Made by a program: the position numbers and the translations under genes | The notes under the pieces: generated by a model | Seen by the model: only the letters and a program-made list of their open reading frames with translations | Databases searched by the model: none | What the model was told of the DNA's origin: nothing | Shown: in pieces, positions 1 to 8,436 of the stretch | How the letters are laid out: each line of letters starts with the position of its first letter | Position numbering within the stretch: position 1 is the stretch's first letter | Assembly: GCF_001428625.1 (NCBI RefSeq) | Contig: NZ_LMIE01000002.1 | Location: 1-41,405 of the forward strand | Length of the DNA stretch: 41,405 bases | Origin: Hydrogenophaga sp. Root209 | Lineage (GTDB): Bacteria; Pseudomonadota; Gammaproteobacteria; Burkholderiales; Burkholderiaceae_C | Direction of reading: 5' to 3'

Positions 1-226
1 AGATTTGAAAGTGAACAGGAAAGTCAATGAAATCAACGATCTACCAACACCACCTCCGCGCCAGTGCTAGCTTTTCGTACCGTCACTTATTGCACTGAAA
101 ACGAGGAGACCCCGGGGAGCTCCGCTCGATCTTGCGGGAGTCGCTGCGTGGCGGATTCACCCGCGCGACCAGGCGAGGATTGCCGATGCATGCCGGGGGA
201 TCCTGCAGGGTGGGGATCCGCATTTC
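1..226. other. 5' flank of the citrate-synthase-family gene; no complete gene
   Basis: A short ORF starts at an ATG at base 28 with an AGGAAAG sequence in front, but it stops near base 99 after 23 residues (MKSTIYQHH...). The frame of the downstream citrate-synthase-like gene is closed by TAG at 68-70. This may be the start of a gene whose frame has been broken, or the junction of a rearrangement. I see no RNA gene here. Confidence 0.3.
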
Positions 227-1039
227 GTGTATGAAGCACTGGCCATGCTGGCCCTGCAGCTGGGACGAGCGAGCGGGCGTGCAGCGGCCAGCGATCCGGC
301 GGGCGCCGTCGCCCACGATGCACGCTTTCTGATCTGCGCCGTGGCCGAGGCGATCGGGTACCTCGGTTCAGGCAGGGTGCCGACGCGGCCGAACCCCTCG
401 GAGCCGATTGCTTCGAACCTGCTCCGGGCATTCGGACGCGAGAGCTCGCCGGAGCGAGTCCACGCCATGAACGCGGCGCTCGTGCTGCTCGCCGACCATG
501 AATTGCCGCCGGGCACGCTGGCGGTCCGCGCAGCCGCCTCGGGCGGTGCGAGCCTGTTCGACTGTATCGCGGTGGGCATCTGCGCGAGCGCCGGGACGGA
601 GATTGCCCGTCACTACGAGGTCGTGGACCGGTTCATCACTGCTAGGCCCGCCGCAGCGGCATTGCGCGAGAAGGCCTTGCGCCTCCATGCACACGGGCAG
701 CGCATCCCGGGGTTTACCCATCCCCTCTACCCGCGCGGCGACCCGCGCGCGAGGTGCTTGCTGTCCCTCGCCGCCGAGCTGTCCGGCAACGCGTTCAACA
801 TGGATCGGGTGGCCGCCTTCGTGCGATGGGCTCAAGAGGAGCTTGGCGATCACCCGCGGCATGAGTTCGGGGTCGTGTGCCTGGTGCGCGCGCTCGGGCT
901 GCCGGTCTGGTCCGCGGGCGTGATCTTCCTGGTGGCGCGCATGGCCGGGTGGGCGGCGCATGTGCAGGAGCAGCGCGGCGCGACCGGGCTCTGGCGACCG
1001 CGCGCCCGGTACGTTCCGACGCCGGAGCGCGGCAGCTAG
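227..1039 (+). CDS. citrate synthase family protein (citrate synthase / citryl-CoA lyase-like)
   Basis: The translation shows the citrate-synthase fold signatures in order: ADHELPPGTLAVRAAAS (residues about 88-104, the active-site His region), GFTHPLYPRGDPRA (about 163-176, the second conserved His/Pro block) and RMAGWAAHVQEQ followed by RPRARYVP near the C-terminus. These enzymes condense or cleave acyl-CoA and oxoacid units. The start is uncertain. GTG at 227 gives 270 residues, but the frame is open back to base 71 and reads protein-like (for example RDQARIADACRGIL just before 227) with no ATG, so the 5' end may be damaged or use a rare start. Length is short against the usual 370-430 residues of true citrate synthases. 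It converges on the aldehyde dehydrogenase gene. Whether it is a synthase, a lyase or inactive cannot be told from sequence. Confidence 0.6.
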   Translation: MYEALAMLALQLGRASGRAAASDPAGAVAHDARFLICAVAEAIGYLGSGRVPTRPNPSEPIASNLLRAFGRESSPERVHAMNAALVLLADHELPPGTLAVRAAASGGASLFDCIAVGICASAGTEIARHYEVVDRFITARPAAAALREKALRLHAHGQRIPGFTHPLYPRGDPRARCLLSLAAELSGNAFNMDRVAAFVRWAQEELGDHPRHEFGVVCLVRALGLPVWSAGVIFLVARMAGWAAHVQEQRGATGLWRPRARYVPTPERGS

Positions 1040-1113
1040 CCGGGCTCTCCTCAGCCTGCTGCGGGCGAAGCGCGGTCAAGGGCAGGGCCCCGGCGTGCCT
1101 GCAGTGGCCCCTA

Positions 1114-2616
1114 CTAGCGGAGCTTCACGTGGACGTTCTTGAGTTGTGTGAACTCCAGCAGCTCTTCCTTGGACTCCTCCCGGCCGACACCGGACTGCTT
1201 GTAGCCGCCGAACGGCGCGCCCGGAATGTGGATCGAGCATTCGTTGATCCACAAGTACCCCGCCTGGATGCGCTTGGCCGCACGCAGACCAGTGTTGAGG
1301 CTGGTGGTCCAGACCGAGGCCGTCAGCCCCAGCTCGATGGCGTTGACATCTGCGAACAACTGGTCTTCGTCCTCCCAGGAGAACACCGAGAGCACGGGCC
1401 CGAAGATCTCCTCCCGAGCGATGCGCATATTGGGACGCACATCGGTGAATATCGTGGGTTCGACGAAGAGGCCGGCCTGCAGATGCGCCTCGCGCGCCGC
1501 GCTGCCGCCAGTGAACAGCGTGGCCCCGTCCTCGATGCCCGCCTGTATGTAGTGCAGCGCGCGTTCGTACTGAGCACGGCTGGCCATCGCCCCCATGGTC
1601 GTGTCCGAGTGCGTCGCAATGCCCGGCCGATGCTTCTGCGCGAGTTCCCGCGCGACGCTCTGCATGAATTCGTCGTGGATGGACCGGTGCACATACAAGC
1701 GGCTGGTGGATCCGCAGGACTGCCCGCACCACGTGAAGTTCATGCCGCGCACGGCGCCCTCTGCCGCGCTGCGCAGATCGGCATCCGGATAGATGACCAT
1801 CGCGTTCTTGCCGCCGAGTTCAAGAAGCGTGTGCTTCATCGTGTCGGCGGCGGACCTCAGGACCGCTTTGCCCGCGCCGACGCTTCCGATCAACGCAACA
1901 GCGGCGACATCCGGATGCGCCGAGAGCGCGGCGCCGGTCTCCCGGCCACCCGTGACGCAGTTCAGCACGCCGGGAGGGAACAGGCCGTCCAGGATCTCCA
2001 TCAACCGAATGGTCGACAGCGGCGCCTGTTCCGGCGGCTTGATGACGACCGTGTTGCCCGCCGCGAGCGGCGCGGCGATCTTCCCCGCAGCGAACATGAA
2101 CGGATGGTTGAAGGGAAAGATCCGGGCCACGGGGCCGAGCGGCTCCCTCAGCGTGTAGTTCAGCGCACCGTTCGCGGTCGGGATGGTTTCTCCCTTGATC
2201 TCGAGAACCAAGCCCGCGAAATAGTCCAGTTGGGTGGCTGCGATCTCGGCGTCCATCTGCATGGCGCGCACCGGGTTGCCGCAGTTGGCGGCGTCCAGCA
2301 GGGCCAGCTCGCGCGCGTGCTGCCGCACGCGGCGTGCAGCTTCCCGCAGCAGCGCGCCGCGCTGGAGCGGGGGCGTGTCGGCCCAGGCCGCAAAGGCGGC
2401 CTTCGCCGAGGCGACCGCGGCGCCGACCTCCGCCGCCGCTGCGGCGTTGACCTCGGCCAGGAGCTCGCCCGTCGACGGATTGAAGGTCGGGATGGTCTGC
2501 CCCGAGCCCCCTTGCCACTGGCCCGCCCAGAAGAGGCCACTCGACCGGGGCAGGATGCCCTTGACGTAGGGGCTCAGGTCGCCGCTGTCCGGCAGGACGA
2601 TGGCATCCGTGCTCAT
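1114..2616 (-). CDS. NAD(P)-dependent aldehyde dehydrogenase
   Basis: A 500-residue aldehyde dehydrogenase of normal length. Visible are PFNHPF with Asn170 (transition-state Asn), VIKPPEQ with Lys193 (cofactor), the GSVGAG Rossmann turn (244-249), general base Glu266 in LELGGK, and nucleophile Cys301 in GQSC. It should oxidise an aldehyde to its acid in the cytoplasm. The ATG at 2616 is preceded by AAGGAGG at good spacing, and it overlaps the stop of the upstream ThDP enzyme gene as ATGA, so the two are probably translated together. The likely substrate is the aldehyde released by that decarboxylase-like partner, by analogy with benzoylformate decarboxylase plus benzaldehyde dehydrogenase. 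The actual aldehyde is unknown. Confidence 0.93.
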   Translation of the reverse strand: MSTDAIVLPDSGDLSPYVKGILPRSSGLFWAGQWQGGSGQTIPTFNPSTGELLAEVNAAAAAEVGAAVASAKAAFAAWADTPPLQRGALLREAARRVRQHARELALLDAANCGNPVRAMQMDAEIAATQLDYFAGLVLEIKGETIPTANGALNYTLREPLGPVARIFPFNHPFMFAAGKIAAPLAAGNTVVIKPPEQAPLSTIRLMEILDGLFPPGVLNCVTGGRETGAALSAHPDVAAVALIGSVGAGKAVLRSAADTMKHTLLELGGKNAMVIYPDADLRSAAEGAVRGMNFTWCGQSCGSTSRLYVHRSIHDEFMQSVARELAQKHRPGIATHSDTTMGAMASRAQYERALHYIQAGIEDGATLFTGGSAAREAHLQAGLFVEPTIFTDVRPNMRIAREEIFGPVLSVFSWEDEDQLFADVNAIELGLTASVWTTSLNTGLRAAKRIQAGYLWINECSIHIPGAPFGGYKQSGVGREESKEELLEFTQLKNVHVKLR

Positions 2617-4427
2617 ACTCCACCTCCTTGCGCATCCTCATGCGACCGTGTCATGCCCGACGCCATGGCGGCGCTGTAGCCCGGCGTCACCCGCACATCG
2701 ACGACCACGGTCGAGCCTTCTCGCACCGCAGCGACGGCGCGAGCCAGGACCTCGTCGAGCTCGGCGGGGTCAGATGTCGGTCCGAAGCCCTGCAGTCCCA
2801 GGCCCTGCGCCAGCTGGGCGAGGTCCGGGTCCGGGTCTCCGATCCGCTGCCCGATCCAGCGGTTCTGCACCGGGCGGTCGCGGTCACGCGCGACGCGCTC
2901 CTGGTGCAATTCGTCATTGAAGAACGAGCGGTTGTTGCAGACGATGGTGAGCAGGGGGATGCCGGCGTTCGCTGCCGTCCAGAGCGCCGTCAGACCCATC
3001 AGGTAGTCACCATCGCCCGTCATCAGCACGGGCAGGCGATCACTGGCGCGCAGCGCCAGCGCCGCGCCGACCGCCATGCCCGGACCGGATCCGATGCCGG
3101 CGCCGCCATCCATGCCCAGGTAGTCCAGCGGATCCCGGAAATGGCCCATCTCTCCGCTCCAGCCCAGCGGCACGCGGATCAGCGTCACGGGCTGACTGCC
3201 GGCCGCCCGGCGCAGGGCATCCGCGACCATCGCGATGCTGATGGTGCCGTCCTCCGGCGATGGCGACCTGGTGACCGTGACCGTCACGGCCTCATTGCGG
3301 GCCGGTCGGCTCGCGCAAGCGGTACACAGCAGCGGAACAGCGACGTCGGGTTCGACCGGCATGAACACGTCGACCGGCGGCAGGCCCTGGTGGTCCATGC
3401 TCCAGCCGCGATGGCTGTAGTGGTCGAGCGAGATCTGGATCACCTTGGCGTCCACGTCCTCGTTGCGCCACGCCTGCTGTAGCGTCCCGCTCAGGTCGTA
3501 CCAGTCCAGACTCAGGACGACGTCGGCCGCACGCAGCGTGCGGGCCGCGTCCGGCGTCAGGAACACGCCCGGCACCGCCGCGTGCAACGGGTGATCCGTG
3601 GGGAACGCAGCGCCGGCCCGCAGATCCGTGAGAACCTGCGCGTTGAGCTTCTCGGCCAGTTCGATGCGTTGACGCCAGGCCTCGCTCGACCTGGAGACCC
3701 GACCCATGAGGATGACCGGACGAACCGCAGAGGAAAGGAGGTCCGCTGCCCGTGCCAACGCTTCCTGCGCGGGCGCCGCAGGCGAAGGAACCGGATAGCG
3801 GCTGACGTCTGGCAGCGGGGGGATCGCGTCGATCCGCGTTTCCTGGAGGGAGACATCGAAGCACACGTAGGTCGGACCTGCGGGCGCAGTCAGTGCGATC
3901 TGTTTGGCCCTTAGCAGCGCTTCGTAAGACGCGCCGACGGAGGCCGGCTGCGCATCCCACTTGCTGAAGTCGCGGATGAGCGCGCCCTGGTCCTGCGCGG
4001 TGTGCATCCAGTCGATCCAGGGGCGCCGCTTGGCGGCATCCACCGGGCCGGTGGCGCCCAGGACCACGACCGGCACACGGTCCACCCACGCATTGAAGAT
4101 CGCCATGGATGCGTGCATCAGACCCACGTTGCTGTGAACGATGGCCGCGAGGGGCTTTCCGGTCACCTTCGCATAGCCATGGGCGATGGCTACCGCATGC
4201 TCCTCATGGAGAACCACGAGCATCTGGGGATCGACGTTCCCGAGATGGTTCACCAGGCTGTCGTGCAGTCCCCGGAAGCTAGAACCAGGGTTCAGAAGGA
4301 CATAGGGGATGTCGAGCGCGCGGATCATCTCCGCGATCGCGTCGCTGGCCCACAAGCTACCGTAGCCATGGCCATGGCTAGGGACAGGCACGTCGCGGCG
4401 CAGTGGGGTTGGTCGCCTGGAATTCAA
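2613..4427 (-). CDS. thiamine-diphosphate-dependent enzyme (benzoylformate decarboxylase / acetolactate synthase-like)
   Basis: 604 residues with the three-domain ThDP-enzyme layout. The N-terminal PYR domain has LNPGSSFRGLHD and the activating Glu at about 75 in HEEHAVAIAHGYAK. A middle nucleotide-fold domain follows. The C-terminal PP domain has the metal/ThDP motif GDGDYLMGL (from about residue 470) ending in NN about 26 residues later. It likely decarboxylates or ligates a 2-oxoacid. The start is TTG at 4427: GGAG lies 7 bases upstream and the ORF begins 13 bases after the Bug gene stop. The next ATG would cut into the conserved SDAIAEM region. It is the second gene of the Bug-ThDP-ALDH operon. 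Substrate unknown. Confidence 0.9.
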   Translation of the reverse strand: MNSRRPTPLRRDVPVPSHGHGYGSLWASDAIAEMIRALDIPYVLLNPGSSFRGLHDSLVNHLGNVDPQMLVVLHEEHAVAIAHGYAKVTGKPLAAIVHSNVGLMHASMAIFNAWVDRVPVVVLGATGPVDAAKRRPWIDWMHTAQDQGALIRDFSKWDAQPASVGASYEALLRAKQIALTAPAGPTYVCFDVSLQETRIDAIPPLPDVSRYPVPSPAAPAQEALARAADLLSSAVRPVILMGRVSRSSEAWRQRIELAEKLNAQVLTDLRAGAAFPTDHPLHAAVPGVFLTPDAARTLRAADVVLSLDWYDLSGTLQQAWRNEDVDAKVIQISLDHYSHRGWSMDHQGLPPVDVFMPVEPDVAVPLLCTACASRPARNEAVTVTVTRSPSPEDGTISIAMVADALRRAAGSQPVTLIRVPLGWSGEMGHFRDPLDYLGMDGGAGIGSGPGMAVGAALALRASDRLPVLMTGDGDYLMGLTALWTAANAGIPLLTIVCNNRSFFNDELHQERVARDRDRPVQNRWIGQRIGDPDPDLAQLAQGLGLQGFGPTSDPAELDEVLARAVAAVREGSTVVVDVRVTPGYSAAMASGMTRSHEDAQGGGV

Positions 4428-4440
4428 TTGAGTGCTCCGT

Positions 4441-5430
4441 TCATTCGGCTTTGATGCCTGCGCTCTTGATCACGCTCGCCCAGCGCTCGGTGTCCTTCTC
4501 GACGAGCTTGGTCATCTCCTGAGGAGTACTGGATCGCGCTTCGATGCCTTGCTCGGCGAGCTTTTCCTTCACCGCGGGTTCCGCCAGGACTCCGATGACA
4601 TCGGTGCTGATCCGCTTGATGACCGCAGCAGGCGTCCTCGCAGGAGCAGCAAGGCCGAGCCAGATCTCGCTGTCGTAGCGGGGCAGTCCTGCCTCAGCGA
4701 CAGTGGGCACATCGGGCAGCAGGCTCGCGCGCCGGGCGCCGCCGACGGCCAGCGCGCGCAACTTTCCGCTACGGATGTGCGGCAGCAGCGAGTTGATGGC
4801 ACCGAACTGCAGATCCACCTGGCCTCCCAGCAGGTCAGTGATCGCCGGCGCCGCGCCTTTGTAGGGGACGTGAATGATGTCGGTGCCCGTCATCGACTTG
4901 AAGAGCTCTGCTGACAGGTGCTGCGGGCTGCCCGTGCCCGAAGAAGCATAGGACAGCTTCCCAGGCGCGGACTTTGCAAGGTCGACGAGCTCTTTGACGG
5001 TCTTGGCTTTCACGTTGGCGTTCACAACCAGAACAACGGGAACCACGCCGAGCTGAGTGATCTGGGTGAAATCACGCGCGACGGCGTACGGCGTGTTCGG
5101 CAGCAGTACCGGATTGATCGACATGGTGTTGTTGTTGGTGATCAGCAGCTTGTAGCCGTCCGCAGTGGCCTTGGCCACATGGTCGGTGCCAATGCTGCCC
5201 GCAGCGCCAGCTTTGTTTTCCACGACAACCGGTTGCTGCCAGATCTGGCTGAGCCGCTGACCAATCATTCTGGCAATGACATCGTTGCTGCCCCCCGGCG
5301 TGAACGGTACGACCAGGGTGACGGGCTGGCTGGGGTAGTTGTCTTGCGCGATGGCAGGGTGGCCCATGATCGCGGCGAGGATGGACGCAGTCGCGAGGAG
5401 TGAGCGACGCGAAGGTATCGATAGTTTCAT
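4441..5430 (-). CDS. Bug family tripartite tricarboxylate transporter substrate-binding protein (copy 1)
   Basis: Start chosen at MKLSIPSRRSLL (base 5430) because GGAGA sits just upstream and a twin-arginine-like/Sec leader (SRRSLLATASILAAIM...AIAQ) follows; longer in-frame starts add unrelated residues. The mature protein begins with YPSQPVTLVVPFTPGGSNDV and carries the Bug hallmarks VVENKAGAAGSIG, HVPYKGAAPAITDLLGGQVDLQF and LPDVPTVAEAG. It is a periplasmic binding protein for an organic acid or similar solute, normally serving a TctAB-type transporter. None is encoded in this window. First gene of a minus-strand operon with the ThDP enzyme and aldehyde dehydrogenase, which suggests that its ligand feeds that pathway. 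Confidence 0.92.
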   Translation of the reverse strand: MKLSIPSRRSLLATASILAAIMGHPAIAQDNYPSQPVTLVVPFTPGGSNDVIARMIGQRLSQIWQQPVVVENKAGAAGSIGTDHVAKATADGYKLLITNNNTMSINPVLLPNTPYAVARDFTQITQLGVVPVVLVVNANVKAKTVKELVDLAKSAPGKLSYASSGTGSPQHLSAELFKSMTGTDIIHVPYKGAAPAITDLLGGQVDLQFGAINSLLPHIRSGKLRALAVGGARRASLLPDVPTVAEAGLPRYDSEIWLGLAAPARTPAAVIKRISTDVIGVLAEPAVKEKLAEQGIEARSSTPQEMTKLVEKDTERWASVIKSAGIKAE

Positions 5431-5932
5431 GGTGTCTCCGGTGGTGGGTAATTCGAGGCTTCCTAAGAAGTCTCGAATCCTAGGAACCACTTTGGATGTC
5501 ATCAAGCTTGAATGCACTCTCAACCAACGAAAAATGCTGTGGAAAGTGCCTGCATCCACAGGGGCATCAGTGCAATTCCTAGGTTGATTGGAGACTCAAT
5601 CCGCGTTGTTGAAACCGGCAGCAGCACAGTTACTTGAGCTTTGCCTAGCTGCATCGACGCGGAAGTGTGTATGCGCGGCGCCGGTCCGCAAGGCATACCG
5701 AGCAACCCTGGCAGCCTGCTAGCGTTGCGGTACGCGGTACATGGCGTGCTGCGCACCACAACTGCTACCCATGTCTGCATGCGAGAAGCGGCTCTGCATT
5801 CATTTCTTCGATACAGAGAATTGATTGCACCGCATTGCCTTGCCTGCAACGGCCCAACAGAATTCACTCGGAACAGGAAGCCACCGTGACAACGAATCGC
5901 GGTTACCGGAAACAGCCACAGGAGACAACACT
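5431..5932. promoter_or_regulatory. divergent intergenic regulatory region between two Bug genes
   Basis: This gap of about 500 bases holds no convincing gene and must carry the promoters of both catabolic operons. Three similar palindromic sites occur: TTCCTAAGAA (5460-5469), AATCCTAGGAA (around 5476-5486) and ATTCCTAGGTT (around 5575-5585); the last two share the core CCTAGG about 99 bases apart. They may be operator sites for an unlinked regulator. No regulator gene lies in the catabolic block. Confidence 0.35.
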
Positions 5933-6910
5933 ATGAAGATTTCCAAGGTCGCAGCCACTTTTGTCGCGTCGTTTTGTTGCGCCGCCCTACCGGTCCTCGC
6001 GCAAGCGCAAGGCCCTCGCGATTTTCCCGATCGACCCATCAGACTGGTCGTGCCTTTCCCTGCCGGAGGTCCCACCGACTTGTTGGCCCGCTTGGTGGGG
6101 CAGCGCATGGGTCAGGCGATGCGTCAGACCATCGTTGTGGACAACAAGCCAGGCGCCAACACCATCATCGGCGCGGATGCCGTCGCCAAAGCCCCTGCGG
6201 ATGGTTATACGCTGCTGATGGCAATCGACAGCACGCTGGTAATGAATCAGTACCTCTATGCGAAGCTGCCCTACGACCCCATCCGAGACTTCGAGCCGAT
6301 CGGCAAAGTGGCCACCACCCCGTTGGTGATCGTGACCCATCAGACCGGACCGCAGTCGATGCAAGCGCTGGTGGCGCAGGCAAAGGCCGATCCCTCCGCG
6401 CTGAGTTATGGTTTTGGCACATTTACCTCGCAGCTCTCTGGAGAGCTGCTTAAACGCACGCTGGGCAAGGAGGTCGTCTCTGTGCCATACAAAGGCAGTG
6501 CGGGTACGACGCAGGGTCTGCTGTCCAAGGACGTCACGTTCACCATCGACGGTATCACGGCCGCTATGCCCCATTTTGAAAAGGGCACCTTGCGCCCGTT
6601 GGCACGGCTGAGCACCAGGTCCATCCCGTCGCTTCCGAATGTGCCGACATTGGCCGACGTGGGCGTCAAGCTGCCCGATATTGATGTCTGGATGGCATTG
6701 CTCGCGCCCAGGGGCACGCCGGCGGACGTGGTGGACAAGCTCAGCCAGGCGTTGTCGCAGGCGCTCGCCGCCAAGGACGTACAGGAAAAGCTCCTGGCCG
6801 CGGGCCTGCTGGCCGACGTCAGTTCGCCCCAGGCACTGCGCAGTTTCATTGCCTCAGAGGCCGCGCGCTGGCGTCCCGTCATTGCGGACGCCGGTATCAA
6901 GATCGATTGA
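5933..6910 (+). CDS. Bug family tripartite tricarboxylate transporter substrate-binding protein (copy 2)
   Basis: Start at MKISKVAATFVASFCCAALP (base 5933) with AGGAG upstream and a typical Sec signal ending in LAQAQ. The mature protein shows FPDRPIRLVVPFPAGGPTDLL, VVDNKPGANTIIGADAVA, VPYKGSAGTTQGLL and LPNVPTLADVG, all Bug-family blocks; length 325 residues is normal. It begins the plus-strand catabolic operon, followed 27 bases later by the cupin gene. It is diverged from the other two Bug proteins, so a different ligand is plausible. Confidence 0.92.
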   Translation: MKISKVAATFVASFCCAALPVLAQAQGPRDFPDRPIRLVVPFPAGGPTDLLARLVGQRMGQAMRQTIVVDNKPGANTIIGADAVAKAPADGYTLLMAIDSTLVMNQYLYAKLPYDPIRDFEPIGKVATTPLVIVTHQTGPQSMQALVAQAKADPSALSYGFGTFTSQLSGELLKRTLGKEVVSVPYKGSAGTTQGLLSKDVTFTIDGITAAMPHFEKGTLRPLARLSTRSIPSLPNVPTLADVGVKLPDIDVWMALLAPRGTPADVVDKLSQALSQALAAKDVQEKLLAAGLLADVSSPQALRSFIASEAARWRPVIADAGIKID

Positions 6911-6937
6911 CTTTCTCCACTCCTGAAGGAACCAACC

Positions 6938-7462
6938 ATGAGCACCACTTCTCTTTCTCGCAGCTTTGCTCCGATCGTCCACAGTGCAGCTGAATGGCGC
7001 GCGGAGATGGCACGTCTCACCCGGCCGGGGCAGCCCAGCTTCTTCCATATTCGTGCCCAATTGCCGATGCAGGGGCGGACCAACCAGGTGCTGGGCGCCT
7101 CGCGCTACATGAACGTCGTGCTCAAGACCTACGCCAGCGGCGGCGAAAACGAGATCCACGCGCACTCCAACGAGGACCATGTGTTCGTCATCCTGCAAGG
7201 CCGAGCGACATTCCATGGGCCGAACGGAGAGGCGCGCGAAGTGGGCAGAAACGACTGCGTACTGCTACCTGCGGGAGTTTTCTACTGGTTCCAGGCCAAG
7301 GAAGACGACGAACCACTTGTCATTTTGCGCATCGGTGCGCATATCGACCCAGACAGCGATGTGCTCGCTCGCATCGACTTGGAGGGCAAACCCTTCGACG
7401 GCTACTCGGAGAAGAACAAGGAAGTGCCAGTGGTGCTTCACGAGGATCGCATCTTCGAATGA
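6938..7462 (+). CDS. cupin domain protein
   Basis: 174 residues with one cupin barrel. Motif 1 is clear: Gly69, His74, His76, Glu79 and Gly88 in the G(x)5HxH(x)2E(x)8G arrangement (EIHAHSNED). Motif 2 (GRNDCVLLPAGVFYWF, about 98-113) has the PxG turn but aromatic residues where the second metal His usually is, so metal binding may be altered. Small cupins beside catabolic genes are often dioxygenases, isomerases or decarboxylases, but the reaction here cannot be inferred. Start ATG at 6938 has GAAGGA upstream. It sits between a Bug protein and the amidohydrolase in one operon. Confidence 0.85.
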   Translation: MSTTSLSRSFAPIVHSAAEWRAEMARLTRPGQPSFFHIRAQLPMQGRTNQVLGASRYMNVVLKTYASGGENEIHAHSNEDHVFVILQGRATFHGPNGEAREVGRNDCVLLPAGVFYWFQAKEDDEPLVILRIGAHIDPDSDVLARIDLEGKPFDGYSEKNKEVPVVLHEDRIFE

Positions 7463-7511
7463 TCGCGTATTGGTAGTCATCCCCGCTTCGTCGATTTTGC
7501 TCAATCCCTCC

Positions 7512-8384
7512 ATGATTCCGCTCTGTCAGCCTCCCGATCCAGTTTTCCGCCGGCCCCAACTGGCCTGTCCGCCAGGTGCGACGGATTGCCATGTGCATGT
7601 CTACGGACCCGCCAGCCGCTATCCTGTTGCAGCGACCCGTGCCTTCGACGTGCCCGACGCACTGCCCGCCAAGCTGAGGGAACTGCACGACATCCTTGGA
7701 GTCCAGCGCCTGGTCTTGGTGCAGCCCAGCGGCTACGGCACCGACAATCGCCGGCACCTAGAGGCTGTGGCCGAACTTGGACGTCCGGCGCGTGTCATCG
7801 CCGCGTTGCGGGCCGAGGTGCCGGATGCCGAGTTGGACCGGATGCATGAGGCCGGAGTGCGTGGCGTGCGTTACAACATTGGCCATGCAGGTGCCGTACC
7901 GTTGGCTGAGATGCCAGCGCTGGCGGCACGCATCGCCCGCCTGGGCTGGCATGTGCAACTGCATGTCATGGACGACCAAGGCCGCGTCCCCTTGGTTGAC
8001 ATCGAGGCGACGCTGCGTGAACTCCCTACGGACGTCGTGATTGACCACATGGGCTCGTTGAGGCCAACTGAAGGGCTGGATCAACCCGGGTTCCAAGCAT
8101 TGCTGAGGCTGGTGAACACCGGGCGGTGCTGGGTCAAGCTCTCGTGCGGTTACCGGATGTCAGCCTTGCCGCCGCCCTACGATGACATGGTGCCCTATGT
8201 ACAGGCGTTGCTCGCCGCGCGAGCGGATCGCCTGGTATGGGCCAGCGACTGGCCTCACGTGTCCTTCAAGGGGCTGATGCCCAATACCGCTGACCTGCTA
8301 GATCAATTGCTAACTTGGGTGCCGGACGAGCGGCTGCGCCACCGGATCCTCGTGCTCAATCCCGAACAACTCTACGGATTCTGA
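7512..8384 (+). CDS. amidohydrolase family protein, 2-pyrone-4,6-dicarboxylate lactonase (LigI)-like
   Basis: 290 residues of the amidohydrolase_2 (COG3618-type) barrel. Metal-site and pocket motifs are visible: DCHVHVYGPASRYP (His27, His29), a VQPSGYG strand end, WHVQLHVMD, IDHMG and the C-terminal WASDWPH with the conserved Asp. The relatives I recognise hydrolyse lactones of dicarboxylic acids (PDC lactonase in protocatechuate 4,5-cleavage) or similar compounds. I start at the ATG at 7512; the frame is open further upstream but that stretch overlaps the cupin gene. Shine-Dalgarno pairing is weak. The substrate is unknown, but a cyclic dicarboxylate would fit the organic-acid binding proteins on both sides. 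Confidence 0.85.
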   Translation: MIPLCQPPDPVFRRPQLACPPGATDCHVHVYGPASRYPVAATRAFDVPDALPAKLRELHDILGVQRLVLVQPSGYGTDNRRHLEAVAELGRPARVIAALRAEVPDAELDRMHEAGVRGVRYNIGHAGAVPLAEMPALAARIARLGWHVQLHVMDDQGRVPLVDIEATLRELPTDVVIDHMGSLRPTEGLDQPGFQALLRLVNTGRCWVKLSCGYRMSALPPPYDDMVPYVQALLAARADRLVWASDWPHVSFKGLMPNTADLLDQLLTWVPDERLRHRILVLNPEQLYGF

Positions 8385-8436
8385 GCGGGCTGTCTGCTCC
8401 CTCGACACCGTAGCCATTCCATCCCAAGGAGAACCC

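Noticed and set aside
877-2679. 600-codon plus-strand ORF
   Set aside because: It is antisense to the aldehyde dehydrogenase, which has every family motif; the plus translation is Arg/Gly-rich and matches nothing. GC-rich DNA often leaves such frames open.
7179-7511. Longer start for the amidohydrolase
   Set aside because: The extension lies over the cupin gene in another frame and is not protein-like; family similarity starts after ATG 7512.
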